From contig CAZSLO010000025.1 of the NCBI GenBank assembly GCA_964608025.1, forward strand, positions 1 through 48,851: a stretch of 48,851 nucleotides of DNA, read 5' to 3'. Numbering within the stretch: the stretch's first letter is position 1; every line of letters starts with the position of its first letter. The DNA comes from CAZSLO01 sp964608025 (GTDB lineage: Bacteria; Chloroflexota; Dehalococcoidia; Lucifugimonadales; CAJWER01). The position numbers and the translations under genes were made by a program. Positions 1 to 8,058 of the stretch are shown in pieces. Below the pieces are notes generated by a model. The model ran no database searches. It was not told where the DNA came from and saw only the letters and a list, made by a program, of their open reading frames with translations.

Positions 1-560
1 GATATCATCTCTATATCAGAAGCAGTGACTTCCGTGATAATGACGTCCGGATAGGCCGATGGGTGAAATAATTTCAGGAAGCCGGAATTGTCTGATTCGT
101 TCGTTTCCGCTATCTTCCCATCTGGGTCTACCTGGAACGTGATCGTGCTTAGGCCGGTATCTAGCACGCTGCTGTCGAAGTATGCCGCGATGATGATGGC
201 CTTCCAAGCTTGAATTGTCTGCTCTGTCTCGACAATCACGTCAACGTTTTGTTTATCGAACGCCAGAACCCGGGTTCCCGCTGGGAGGGTGACCGAATAA
301 TAAGAAAGGTTCTGGAGTTTCAATTCAGCCTTGATACCCCAGCCTGATGGGAAGTGTCCTGTTGGATCCTCCCCGTTTTCCTCTCCAATTACGAGAAGTT
401 TTAAGTGTTCCAACGGGTCAATGAACAGGTTTGCCTGGGATTCATCTGCTAGAACCTGGTTTGTTTCATTAGACGTAAATACAACTGAAATCGTCAGGAC
501 TGAAAGTAAAGCCAGGAAAATATTCATCGACCGTTTACCGGAAAAGAATCCACTCCTCAT
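1..560 (-). CDS. Secreted protein with CARDB-like domains (partial, C-terminus beyond window)
   Basis: The reading frame is open from an ATG at 560 to the left edge, so about 186 N-terminal residues are visible. Residues 1-30 look like a signal peptide: a basic start (MRSGFFSGKRS) followed by a hydrophobic stretch (NIFLALLSVLTISVVF). A second in-frame ATG at 527 would shorten the basic region. The body is beta-rich. The segment TFQVDPDGKIAETNESDN is typical of CARDB (cell-adhesion-related) domains, and PDVIITEVTASD looks like the beginning of a second repeat. An extracellular or surface role is inferred. It follows the lipoprotein at 586-1197 by 25 nt on the same strand, so the two are probably cotranscribed. 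No enzyme motif is visible. Confidence 0.6.
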   Translation of the reverse strand, partial: MRSGFFSGKRSMNIFLALLSVLTISVVFTSNETNQVLADESQANLFIDPLEHLKLLVIGEENGEDPTGHFPSGWGIKAELKLQNLSYYSVTLPAGTRVLAFDKQNVDVIVETEQTIQAWKAIIIAAYFDSSVLDTGLSTITFQVDPDGKIAETNESDNSGFLKLFHPSAYPDVIITEVTASDIEMI

Positions 561-585
561 CCAGGTCCATCTGGTAGGTCGAGCT

Positions 586-1197
586 TTATTCTTTTGAGTA
601 CCCGACTCCGAGGACTATGGACTTCTGTTCCCCGGTACTTGCACTGGCTATGATCTCAATGATGTTGAGACCTGGCTTTAGGGATATCTCTTGCTGGAAG
701 CGTCCATTTATATCAGGCTCAAGGATGTAGTTATTAATAGTTACCAGCGCGTCAACACGTGTCCTTGCTTTGATGATGATTGAAGATTTCTTGACGATAG
801 AATCGAGGTTGGTTGGAGACTCCAGCTCCAGGAAGAAGTCTTTGACAGGAGGAATTGGAGTACCAGGAGGAGTGGCTGTTTTAGATACCTTGCGGGTTGG
901 CAGAGGCCTGTCACGAGTTGACTTGGTAGTAGGTGTAGCTACTTTGGCAGGAGGAGATGTGCTTGATGGTGTGGGAATCCCACTTGTTGTGCGGGGTGTC
1001 GCTTTCGGGGAGATGGCAGTAGTGGTCGGTGATTTTTCGGAAGAGGATGTTGCAGGGACCTGGGCGAGGCCTGACGCAGGCGTCGGGTTATCTACAACCG
1101 ACGTAGAATCGCCGTTACAACTACCACACGCTGCGATGAAGATAGATGCAGAAAATACTATCAGCCCGATAAATATGTTTTTGCGTGATAAAGTCAA
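586..1197 (-). CDS. Lipoprotein with Thr/Pro-rich linker and Ig-like domain
   Basis: 203 residues. A lipoprotein signal peptide ends in the lipobox IAAC (Cys at about residue 24). About 90 residues of low-complexity Thr/Ser/Pro sequence follow, a typical exported spacer. The last 80 residues resemble a glucodextranase-B or bacterial Ig-like domain: stabilised strands, a VTINNYILEPDINGRF segment and a GLNIIEI strand. No catalytic residues are visible. It is probably anchored to the outside of the cytoplasmic membrane. The start is TTG at 1197; no good Shine-Dalgarno is seen. It lies directly upstream of the CARDB-like gene on the same strand. Function is unknown; a surface or carbohydrate-binding role is only a guess. 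Confidence 0.7.
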   Translation of the reverse strand: MTLSRKNIFIGLIVFSASIFIAACGSCNGDSTSVVDNPTPASGLAQVPATSSSEKSPTTTAISPKATPRTTSGIPTPSSTSPPAKVATPTTKSTRDRPLPTRKVSKTATPPGTPIPPVKDFFLELESPTNLDSIVKKSSIIIKARTRVDALVTINNYILEPDINGRFQQEISLKPGLNIIEIIASASTGEQKSIVLGVGYSKE

Positions 1198-1304
1198 TGT
1201 GATCCGGTTAGTGGATCGTCTCCTAGTTTGTTTCCTAGGTGACCCAAGGAATTTCCTCGATTATAACGATCTTTAGGTAAATACCAAGAACCACGTGCTC
1301 TATT

Positions 1305-1329
1305 CTGGGATGTGTATGATACATCCCAG
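1305..1329. terminator. Inverted repeat, possible weak terminator
   Basis: A perfect 9-bp stem (CTGGGATGT / ACATCCCAG) with a 7-nt loop lies about 50 nt beyond the end of the PfpI-like gene on the minus strand. Neither side has a clear T tract, so an intrinsic terminator is only possible. The rest of the 1198-1378 gap shows nothing else I recognise. Confidence 0.35.
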
Positions 1330-1378
1330 GGTTAGTTGTAGTGTCTACCAAGTCTGGTTCCGCGTTTGTAAACTCCTG

Positions 1379-1963
1379 CTATTCAGACAAGGCCTTGACG
1401 ATTTCTTCGCAAAATTCCGGGAGATCGTCAGGTACCCTGCCGGTAATGATGTTGCCGTCTCGCACTGCGGGGACATCCAGTAGCTCGGCACCCGCGTTGA
1501 TCAAGTCGTCATGTACTGCATCGTAACCACATGTCTTGACCCCCTTGGCCAGGCCTGCAGATACGAGGAGCCATGGTCCGTGACAAATTGATGCGATGAT
1601 CTTACCTGCTGCGTGACATTGGCGAGTTAGATCCAGGACATCACGGTTTAATCGTAAGGAGTCAGGGGAGTATCCTCCGGGGAATAGAAGGCAGTCGGTT
1701 TCCTCAACCTTGATGGTCTCGAGGTCCCGGACGATATATCTTGTCCCTTCAGCCATCACTGGGATTGGTACGGGATGCCCGAAACGTCCTGTAACTGGTT
1801 TTCCTGGTACGAAGGGACGGGGGTGTAAGCCTTCATTGACAGGAACTATGACGATTTCTGCTCCCAGGTGATTGAGCTGCAAGACAGGATAAAGCAGTTC
1901 TATGTCTTCGAATTCCTGGGCAACTACTATCACTACTCGTTTTCCATTAATTGGTCCGGGCAT
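1379..1963 (-). CDS. DJ-1/PfpI family (class I glutamine amidotransferase-like) protein
   Basis: 194 residues, usual length for PfpI-like proteins. The nucleophile elbow is ASICHGPWLL with Cys127 and His128. The upstream acidic segment FEDIELLYP (residues 18-26) supplies the conserved Glu that sits near the Cys in this family. LLFPGGYSPD is the glycine-rich loop. The family includes intracellular peptidases, glyoxalases/deglycases and stress chaperones; the exact substrate cannot be told. The start ATG at 1963 has a strong Shine-Dalgarno GGAGG 7 nt upstream. It stands apart from its neighbours and is divergent from the PhyH gene. Confidence 0.85.
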   Translation of the reverse strand: MPGPINGKRVVIVVAQEFEDIELLYPVLQLNHLGAEIVIVPVNEGLHPRPFVPGKPVTGRFGHPVPIPVMAEGTRYIVRDLETIKVEETDCLLFPGGYSPDSLRLNRDVLDLTRQCHAAGKIIASICHGPWLLVSAGLAKGVKTCGYDAVHDDLINAGAELLDVPAVRDGNIITGRVPDDLPEFCEEIVKALSE

Positions 1964-2161
1964 TTCTTACCTCCGAAGTTGATAGGATCCCTTTATACAT
2001 ATTTTGCTCAGTCGAAGATACCCGAATGATTGATTCGTGACAAATCTGGATAAATAAATATCGGATATAGATGACTATTATTAATCGCGTATTCTTAAAC
2101 TGGGAGACTTATACGGTATCCTAGGAAAATACATGATGAGACCTTGAATCTGGGGGAAATG

Positions 2162-3022
2162 ATGCCAGATACTCCGATATTGGACGGTGAACCGCTTAAT
2201 GCCAAGGATACGAGGGAGATCGCGGATAAGTTTTTCCGTGACGGATTCGTACACATTCCTGGCGTCCTTACTCCAGGGGAGATTTCAGAGCTTCGTGCCA
2301 AGACCGACGAATTCCTGGATGATCCCGGGTTGCAAGCACGGGAGAATCCGGATCTTGGTGACAAGAGATACGTAGAAATGAAGAAAGACCTGGCTACAGG
2401 TGATGACCTACCTTTCATACTCCGAAATAGCATCGAACTGGACCAGGTTTTCCGTGACATGCTTGTCCGGGAACCGATTCTCAGTCTCTCGGAAGCTATA
2501 GTTGGGGAAGATAGCAAGTTTTGTGGACAGAATATCATTCGGAATTTGCCTGGACTGTCGATTGATAAGTGGCATACAGATGGTCAAACCTACTTCCCGT
2601 TGCCCGGGGAAATAGATCGACACGATAGACGGATACGTATGCCCGTAATGTGGCTTACCGTGCAGATGCCCTTAACCGACGTGGAGTCGATCGAGTATGG
2701 CCCGACACAATATGTGCCGGGTAGCCATTACGCAGGTAGAATGCCGAACGACGAGGAAAACCCGAAATTCGATGGTAATGGCCCCGTCTCTGTGTTCTGC
2801 AAGGCCGGGGATATCTATTTGCATGATCCAATGTGCTGGCATCGAGGATCGCCTAATACTTCAAATCGTACTCGCTACCTGTTTCAATCCCAGTACGCGG
2901 CACGTTGGGCGTATACCCGCTTCAACCTGTACAATCGTGTGCCTGTAGATGATGATTCACTACGATTGTCCAGTGATAAGCTATTAAACTTGCTGGGTCG
3001 ACCTAGGCCGAGCAGATCCTAG
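2162..3022 (+). CDS. Phytanoyl-CoA dioxygenase (PhyH) family Fe(II)/2-oxoglutarate oxygenase
   Basis: About 286 residues. The Fe(II) triad is visible as WHTD (His138, Asp140) and CWHRG (His227). Arg236/Arg238 in NRTRY are placed to bind 2-oxoglutarate. The N-terminal FFRDGFVHIPGVLTPGEI is the usual PhyH entry. Such enzymes hydroxylate lipids, osmolytes or small acids; the substrate is unknown here. I start at ATG 2162, 5 nt after a GGGGG Shine-Dalgarno at 2152-2156. ATG 2159 and TTG 2144 are in-frame alternatives. It is followed after 15 nt by the DUF4395 gene and then by an LLM monooxygenase and an amidohydrolase, which suggests a catabolic or detoxification operon. Confidence 0.88.
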   Translation: MPDTPILDGEPLNAKDTREIADKFFRDGFVHIPGVLTPGEISELRAKTDEFLDDPGLQARENPDLGDKRYVEMKKDLATGDDLPFILRNSIELDQVFRDMLVREPILSLSEAIVGEDSKFCGQNIIRNLPGLSIDKWHTDGQTYFPLPGEIDRHDRRIRMPVMWLTVQMPLTDVESIEYGPTQYVPGSHYAGRMPNDEENPKFDGNGPVSVFCKAGDIYLHDPMCWHRGSPNTSNRTRYLFQSQYAARWAYTRFNLYNRVPVDDDSLRLSSDKLLNLLGRPRPSRS

Positions 3023-3037
3023 GGAGTGATTACTAAT

Positions 3038-3526
3038 ATGATTAGAGAATTATTTAGCTTTCCCAATCCTGTAAACGAGGTTGCCGCCAGGCTGGTAGCG
3101 GGCATGGTCATGCTGCTTTGCATCGGCACGGTGATTTCCGGGCATCCATTATTATTCGTGGTACTGGCATATGGCTTCCTCGCCAGGGTAGCTACCGGGC
3201 CGACGCTCAGTCCACTGGGGCTTATTGCCACGCGGGTCATAGTACCTTTACTTGGTAATCCTACCCGGCTTGTACCTGGACCCCCGAAACGATTTGCCCA
3301 GGCGATCGGACTCGCATTTTCTGGTTTGGCCCTCGTACTTGTTTTGATACTCGAATCTACGGTTTTGGCAAAATCCCTTGTGGGAGTACTGGTAGTTTTC
3401 ACGTTCCTTGAATCTGTTCTCGGGTTCTGTGCCGGATGTTTTGTATTCAACTACTTGATGCGATGGGGCCTGATTCCTGAGTCAGTTTGCGAACAGTGCG
3501 TAATTTCCACTGGGGATGATGATTAG
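3038..3526 (+). CDS. DUF4395 family membrane protein
   Basis: 162 residues from ATG 3038. The opening FSFPNPVNEVAARLVAG is characteristic of DUF4395. Four hydrophobic segments are visible (roughly residues 19-35, 38-55, 88-108 and 112-133), so it is an integral membrane protein. Cysteines occur as CAGC within the last hydrophobic segment and CEQC near the C-terminus. Members often sit beside thioredoxin-like or sulfur-handling proteins, but the function is not established. GGGAG at 3022-3026 supports the ATG start over the in-frame GTG at 3026. It lies between PhyH and the LLM monooxygenase on the same strand. Confidence 0.8.
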   Translation: MIRELFSFPNPVNEVAARLVAGMVMLLCIGTVISGHPLLFVVLAYGFLARVATGPTLSPLGLIATRVIVPLLGNPTRLVPGPPKRFAQAIGLAFSGLALVLVLILESTVLAKSLVGVLVVFTFLESVLGFCAGCFVFNYLMRWGLIPESVCEQCVISTGDDD

Positions 3527-3565
3527 GGGTCCACTTATGGAACGGAATGCCTGGAAGGATCGAAC

Positions 3566-4489
3566 TTGAAGTTTGGCATAAAGCTTCACCATTCAGGTCC
3601 CGGGGCCAGTGCTGGTTATATGAAGCAATGGGCACAGTTTGCCGAGACGCTGGGATACCACTTGATCATGACCGCGGACCACATCGCCCTTACCGAAGAG
3701 GTCCTTGAGGAATACCCGGCGCCATATTACGAGCCATTTACTAATCTCGCGTGGCTTGCTGCACATACCGAACGTATTGAGCTGGGTACAACAGTGATAG
3801 TAGTACCCTACAGAAATCCACTACAGCTTGCGCACCTGGCTTCCAACCTGGATCAGCTTAGCGACGGCAGATTCATATTCGGAGTGGGAGTTGGTTGGGC
3901 AAAAAGTGAGTTTGATGCGCTAGGGATACCTTTTGAGAAGCGTGGAGCAATTACTGACGATTATCTTTCAGCTATGGAAGAGATCTGGGCAAATGATGTC
4001 GCATCTTATCAAGGGGAGTTCGTTTCTTTCAGGGACGTAATGGTTTCTCCAAAACCCGTCCAGTTGCCCCATCCGCCGGTATGGGTTGGAGGCTCCAGTC
4101 CCCCGGCGTTGAGGCGCGCAGTTCGTTTTGGAAATGCCTGGCATCCGATTGGGATAAGGACCGATTGGCTCAGGAACGAGGCACTGCCGCGACTTGTTGA
4201 AATAGCTGAACAACAAGGGAAACCTGTCCCGGCAATATCTCCCCGTATTTTTTGTAGGATTACCAACGAGGAGATACCCGAGGATCAACGAATGGCTGGA
4301 GAAGGTACCCTCGAGCAAATTCACACAGATCTTGTAGAGTTGAGCGATATGGGCTCTGAATACGTACTGTTTGATACCAAGAGAAATAACGAGTCTTCGA
4401 ATTCTTCAACACATCACGAGGAAGCATGGCAAACCCTGGCCACACTTGCCGAGACTGTAATTGACCTGGAAGGGGAGTCGGTACGATAA
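3566..4489 (+). CDS. LLM class flavin/F420-dependent oxidoreductase
   Basis: 307 residues of luciferase-like monooxygenase (bacterial TIM-barrel) fold. Typical stretches are MTADHIALTEE, IELGTTVIVVPYRNP, LDQLSDGRFIFGVGVGW, PHPPVWVGGSSPPALRRA and GNAWHPIG. They match the F420-dependent subgroup often named TIGR03619. F420 versus FMN cannot be decided without a structure or a cofactor gene survey. The start is TTG 3566, supported by GGAAGGA at 3553-3559 (6 nt spacing). The gene follows DUF4395 by 39 nt and precedes an amidohydrolase, as in catabolic operons. Confidence 0.88.
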   Translation: MKFGIKLHHSGPGASAGYMKQWAQFAETLGYHLIMTADHIALTEEVLEEYPAPYYEPFTNLAWLAAHTERIELGTTVIVVPYRNPLQLAHLASNLDQLSDGRFIFGVGVGWAKSEFDALGIPFEKRGAITDDYLSAMEEIWANDVASYQGEFVSFRDVMVSPKPVQLPHPPVWVGGSSPPALRRAVRFGNAWHPIGIRTDWLRNEALPRLVEIAEQQGKPVPAISPRIFCRITNEEIPEDQRMAGEGTLEQIHTDLVELSDMGSEYVLFDTKRNNESSNSSTHHEEAWQTLATLAETVIDLEGESVR

Positions 4490-4546
4490 ATTTTGCCTGG
4501 TTAAGCTGAAGTTGATATAGACGAACGAGAAAATAGGGGGTGTGAT

Positions 4547-5821
4547 ATGGAAGATACTAATCCAGGGCCGATTCTTATCAAGGCTGCACGACTGATCGAC
4601 GGCAACGGTGGCTCTCCTATCAAAGAAGGAGCGGTTCTGATAGAGGGTGATCAGATAACAGCCGTAGGATCGGTAACTGAAATTGAGCCTGTTGGAACGG
4701 ATCGTATTGAAGTACTGGATTACGGGGACCGTACTATTTTGCCAGGTTTTGTAGATAGTCATGTTCACCTGATTGGAATCGGTGATGGGCGTGCCGGTGA
4801 CGAATTGACAACACTACCGGACGAAGTTCTTACGCTCCAGGCTGCTCGCAATGCGCGGACCCATCTTCATTCTGGTGTGACCACTGTAAGAGATTGCGGT
4901 GCAAAGAACCGGACTACATTTATGTTGCGACAGGCAATGGAAATGGGAATCACATACGGACCTAAGCTGGTATTAACCGGCCGCCCTGCAGCGATAATTG
5001 GCGGACACCTCAGTTATTTTGGCATACAGGCTACTGGTGTCGACGAATGTCGCGCTGCGGTACGGCAACTTATCAAGGAGGGAGCTGATTTCGTCAAGAT
5101 CACAGCCAGTGGAGGAAGTACCCGCACCTCCATTTCTGAAAGGCCTTCATTCAACGTCGATGAGCTGACCGCAATTTGTGATGAAGTACGAAAGTTCGGT
5201 AAACATACAGCAGCCCACTGCGTGAATTCACAGGCGATGCTAAATTGCCTAGATGCCGGGATCGACACGATCATTCACGGGCGGCATGTGGAACCGGATG
5301 GATCTACGGTATACAGGGAAGATGTTACCGAGCGAATCGCCAAGCAGGGCGTGTTCGTAAATTACAACATGGGTACTGCAAACTATCTTCGACAAAAGCT
5401 TGGGACCAAGAGAGACCAAGAGGGTCTAACAGAAAATGAACAGGACACCTTAGATGGGTTGGTAGAGCATTTTGAACGGGATTGCGAAATTTATTCTAGG
5501 ATGCGATCGGGTGGAGTGACGATCGTGTGTGGATCAGACTCGGCCTGGGGTCCATACAAGATGGGCCAGTTTAACTACGAGGTTGAAGCGCACGAGGCAA
5601 TTGGGATAACGCCTATGGAAGCCATAGTAGCGGCTACAAAGGACGCAGCGAGGTCATGTATGGTCGATGACAGGGTAGGGACCTTAGAACCTTCCAAGGA
5701 GGCTGACATACTCGTTGTTGATGGAGATCCATCCCGGGAAATTACGGCAATTAGAGAAGTCGTGGACGTATTTAAATCAGGATGCCGAGTATCAACAGGG
5801 GCATCTGAAGTCATAGATTAA
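4547..5821 (+). CDS. Amidohydrolase family protein (imidazolonepropionase/Xaa-Pro dipeptidase-like)
   Basis: 424 residues. The binuclear metal centre is visible: HxH in DSHVHL (His72, His74), bridging lysine in FVKITASGG (Lys184), His224 (AAHCVNS), His244 (IIHGRH) and Asp331 (CGSDSAWG). A C-terminal composite beta domain (LEPSKEADILVVDGDP) completes the fold. The KITASGG pattern is seen in the subgroup that includes Xaa-Pro dipeptidases and imidazolonepropionase-like enzymes; the substrate is unknown. The ATG at 4547 has a purine-rich AGGGGG just upstream. It converges on the DUF1501 gene 32 nt away; no clear terminator is seen between them. Confidence 0.9.
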   Translation: MEDTNPGPILIKAARLIDGNGGSPIKEGAVLIEGDQITAVGSVTEIEPVGTDRIEVLDYGDRTILPGFVDSHVHLIGIGDGRAGDELTTLPDEVLTLQAARNARTHLHSGVTTVRDCGAKNRTTFMLRQAMEMGITYGPKLVLTGRPAAIIGGHLSYFGIQATGVDECRAAVRQLIKEGADFVKITASGGSTRTSISERPSFNVDELTAICDEVRKFGKHTAAHCVNSQAMLNCLDAGIDTIIHGRHVEPDGSTVYREDVTERIAKQGVFVNYNMGTANYLRQKLGTKRDQEGLTENEQDTLDGLVEHFERDCEIYSRMRSGGVTIVCGSDSAWGPYKMGQFNYEVEAHEAIGITPMEAIVAATKDAARSCMVDDRVGTLEPSKEADILVVDGDPSREITAIREVVDVFKSGCRVSTGASEVID

Positions 5822-5853
5822 GCCAAATATGCGATGGGTGGGTAGTCCTGTTT

Positions 5854-6993
5854 TTACCTTGGGATGAAGTTGAACTGCTCGTAGTCTCCGTTGGTGATTG
5901 GTGCTGGATCAAGGCCAAGCCACCTGTCAAGAATGGTTGAATAGGTACTGCGGAAGTCGTTATTGAAGTGAAGATCGCCCTCCAGTTGTTTGTCCTCGTC
6001 CAGTGAAGGATATTCACCGTACAGGCCGCCATTAACTGAGCCTCCAACCACGAATGCAATCCCTCCGGACCCGTGATCAGTGCCTGCGCCGTTGTCCCTG
6101 ATCCTGCGACCGAATTCGGAGAACATAAGTACAATGGTGTCGTCTGCAAGGTCGTGTGCTTCAAGGTCTTCCATGAAGTCCCCAACAGCATCAGATACCT
6201 CGGTCCACAGCCGGGAGTGGCTCTTTAATTCTCCTGCATGAGTATCGAAGCTTCCATGTGCTGTGTAATAGACCCTCGTGCCTAGGTCTGCTGTCATAAC
6301 TTGAGCAATCGATTTCATATTCTCAGCGATGGGGTTATCTGCATACTCGACATTCGACGAGTATTGTTGGGGAGCGGTGCGGAGAATATCAGCTCCTTTC
6401 AGGGCGTCGGTACCAGTCTGCTTGATGAACTCCGACACGTTGTCTTTCGAGTCACCCCCATACATTTGAGAGAAGGCTTCAAGAGCATATGCACGGAGCT
6501 TCTCATCCTCTATGTCTGGGAATAGCCCATAGGTTTCAAGGTTACCAACTGAAGCTACCGATACTCCCTTGGCATGAAGAGCCCTGGGTAGTCCGCGACC
6601 AAAATTTACACCTGTGAGTACGTTTTCACCCGTGGGGTCAAGATCCCGGATTGTTTGCCCAAGCCAACCTTCATCTCCGATCTTTTCGCTTTCGGCGGTG
6701 TGCCAGACATCCATTGATCTAAAGTGGGAACGGTTTGGGTTCGGATATCCTACTCCGTTTATGATTGCGAGGTTACCCTTGTTCCAGATTTCCTTCATTG
6801 AGGTCATACTCGGGTTTAGGCCAAGGTCTCCCTCAAGAGGCAATACGTCGTCTTCGGCTATGTTCACGTAGGGCCGAAAATCATAGTAGAGTCCGTTGCC
6901 ATAAGGAACGACGGTATTTAGAGCATCGTTGCCGCCTGATAGCTGAATAACGACAACTGAGCGATGTTTCCCGTTCTTGCCGTTTGTGCTCAT
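5854..6993 (-). CDS. DUF1501 domain-containing protein
   Basis: 379 residues. The sulfatase/alkaline-phosphatase-like DUF1501 pattern is visible: VVVIQLSGGNDALNTVVPYG at the N-terminus, SHFRSMDVWHTA, GSFDTHAGE, VLMFSEFGRRIRDNGAGTDHG and a closing LGLDP segment. Many DUF1501 proteins carry a Tat signal, but this one begins directly with the fold and has no obvious signal peptide. The start is ATG 6993 with AAGGAG upstream. It is the last gene of the operon DUF1800 > NHL > DUF1501. DUF1501 and DUF1800 genes are commonly paired; their joint function is not established. Confidence 0.88.
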   Translation of the reverse strand: MSTNGKNGKHRSVVVIQLSGGNDALNTVVPYGNGLYYDFRPYVNIAEDDVLPLEGDLGLNPSMTSMKEIWNKGNLAIINGVGYPNPNRSHFRSMDVWHTAESEKIGDEGWLGQTIRDLDPTGENVLTGVNFGRGLPRALHAKGVSVASVGNLETYGLFPDIEDEKLRAYALEAFSQMYGGDSKDNVSEFIKQTGTDALKGADILRTAPQQYSSNVEYADNPIAENMKSIAQVMTADLGTRVYYTAHGSFDTHAGELKSHSRLWTEVSDAVGDFMEDLEAHDLADDTIVLMFSEFGRRIRDNGAGTDHGSGGIAFVVGGSVNGGLYGEYPSLDEDKQLEGDLHFNNDFRSTYSTILDRWLGLDPAPITNGDYEQFNFIPR

Positions 6994-7032
6994 TATCTAC
7001 TCCTTACTGTTATCGGGGTAGGGATTTACTGC

Positions 7033-8049
7033 CTAGGAACTCTTCTGGAATATCTGGATTCTATGGCGATTGCTTTCAGTGATATATAGCTTGCCTGACG
7101 AGTCGATCTTGATCGACATAGGGGCCCAGAAGTATTTTTCAATATGTGACGATTCTTCATGGGGGTCATTCTCGTCAAAGAAATCTATATGGGGTTCCAG
7201 GTCGGCACGTGAACGAGCGTCAGCTTCTTCAGTGTTAATACGCAGGAAATTTTCGGCCCAAGCAGAGAGTGTGGATTCGCCCCTTGTCTTCATCACAAAG
7301 CTACCTTCAGAGTCGAGGACCTGCACGCGCTCGTTTCCCCAGTCTGCAATGTACATATTTCCTTGGTCGTCTACAGCTACACCGGAGGGTCTTAGGAATT
7401 GGCCATCCTCCCGACCGGACTCACCGTAAGATCCAATGAGTTCTCCGTTTGTAGTGAATCGTTGTATACGGTCGTTGCCCCAATCAGAGACGTATATATC
7501 CCCGGATTGTGCCACGGTTAGCCCCCAGGGTAATTGAAGTTTTCCTTTGCCAAAAGTTTCCAGGAACTGGCCGTCGCTGGTAAATTTCTGTACTTGGCCG
7601 TTGTGGGTGTCAGAGACATAGATGTTATCTTCGATGTCTGTGGCTATTCCTGATGGGCCATCCATCTTGCCGTTACCGGATCCCAGGCTACCCCATTTTC
7701 GCAGGAATTTACCCTCTGGATCGAATACGGATACTCGGTTGAGGTACTCGTCTGTAATGTAGATACACCCTTGGCTATCACTAGAGGCCCCACTGGCCCA
7801 GTAGAATTGGCCGTCCCCATCACCGTATGAACCAAATGTACCGTAGTACTCGCTTTCAATGTCACACATCGTGATCCTGATGCCACGGTCAATTGTCTCC
7901 AGGGAACGGTTGACGACGTAAAATTTCCCATCTTTGCCGATAGCAGTATCAGTAGGGTAATAGAATCCCCGGCCTTCCATCGCTGACATTCCGACAGTCA
8001 GGCTATATTCGATAAACTGGGAATTAGTAGTAGTAGGTGACATGGTCAT
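7033..8049 (-). CDS. NHL-repeat beta-propeller protein
   Basis: 338 residues made of about six NHL repeats. Recurrent units are PSGIATDIEDNIYVSDT, PWGLTVAQSGDIYVSDWGND and PSGVAVDDQGNMYIADWGNE, each followed by a V/IQ-x-F strand. The last repeat (IKIDSSGKLYITESNRHRI) sits after an insert of about 60 polar residues (roughly 245-305). No signal peptide is visible, so it may be cytoplasmic, or exported with a partner. Its ATG lies 9 nt after the stop of the DUF1800 gene, so translation is probably coupled. Its place between DUF1800 and DUF1501 suggests a scaffold or ligand-binding role in the same complex (inference). Confidence 0.85.
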   Translation of the reverse strand: MTMSPTTTNSQFIEYSLTVGMSAMEGRGFYYPTDTAIGKDGKFYVVNRSLETIDRGIRITMCDIESEYYGTFGSYGDGDGQFYWASGASSDSQGCIYITDEYLNRVSVFDPEGKFLRKWGSLGSGNGKMDGPSGIATDIEDNIYVSDTHNGQVQKFTSDGQFLETFGKGKLQLPWGLTVAQSGDIYVSDWGNDRIQRFTTNGELIGSYGESGREDGQFLRPSGVAVDDQGNMYIADWGNERVQVLDSEGSFVMKTRGESTLSAWAENFLRINTEEADARSRADLEPHIDFFDENDPHEESSHIEKYFWAPMSIKIDSSGKLYITESNRHRIQIFQKSS

Positions 8050-8058
8050 ACCTGATGC

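Noticed and set aside
16..207. 63-residue ORF at the left edge on the minus strand
   Set aside because: It is a shifted-frame shadow of the CARDB-like gene, whose frame is open across the whole segment and has a signal peptide and domain pattern.
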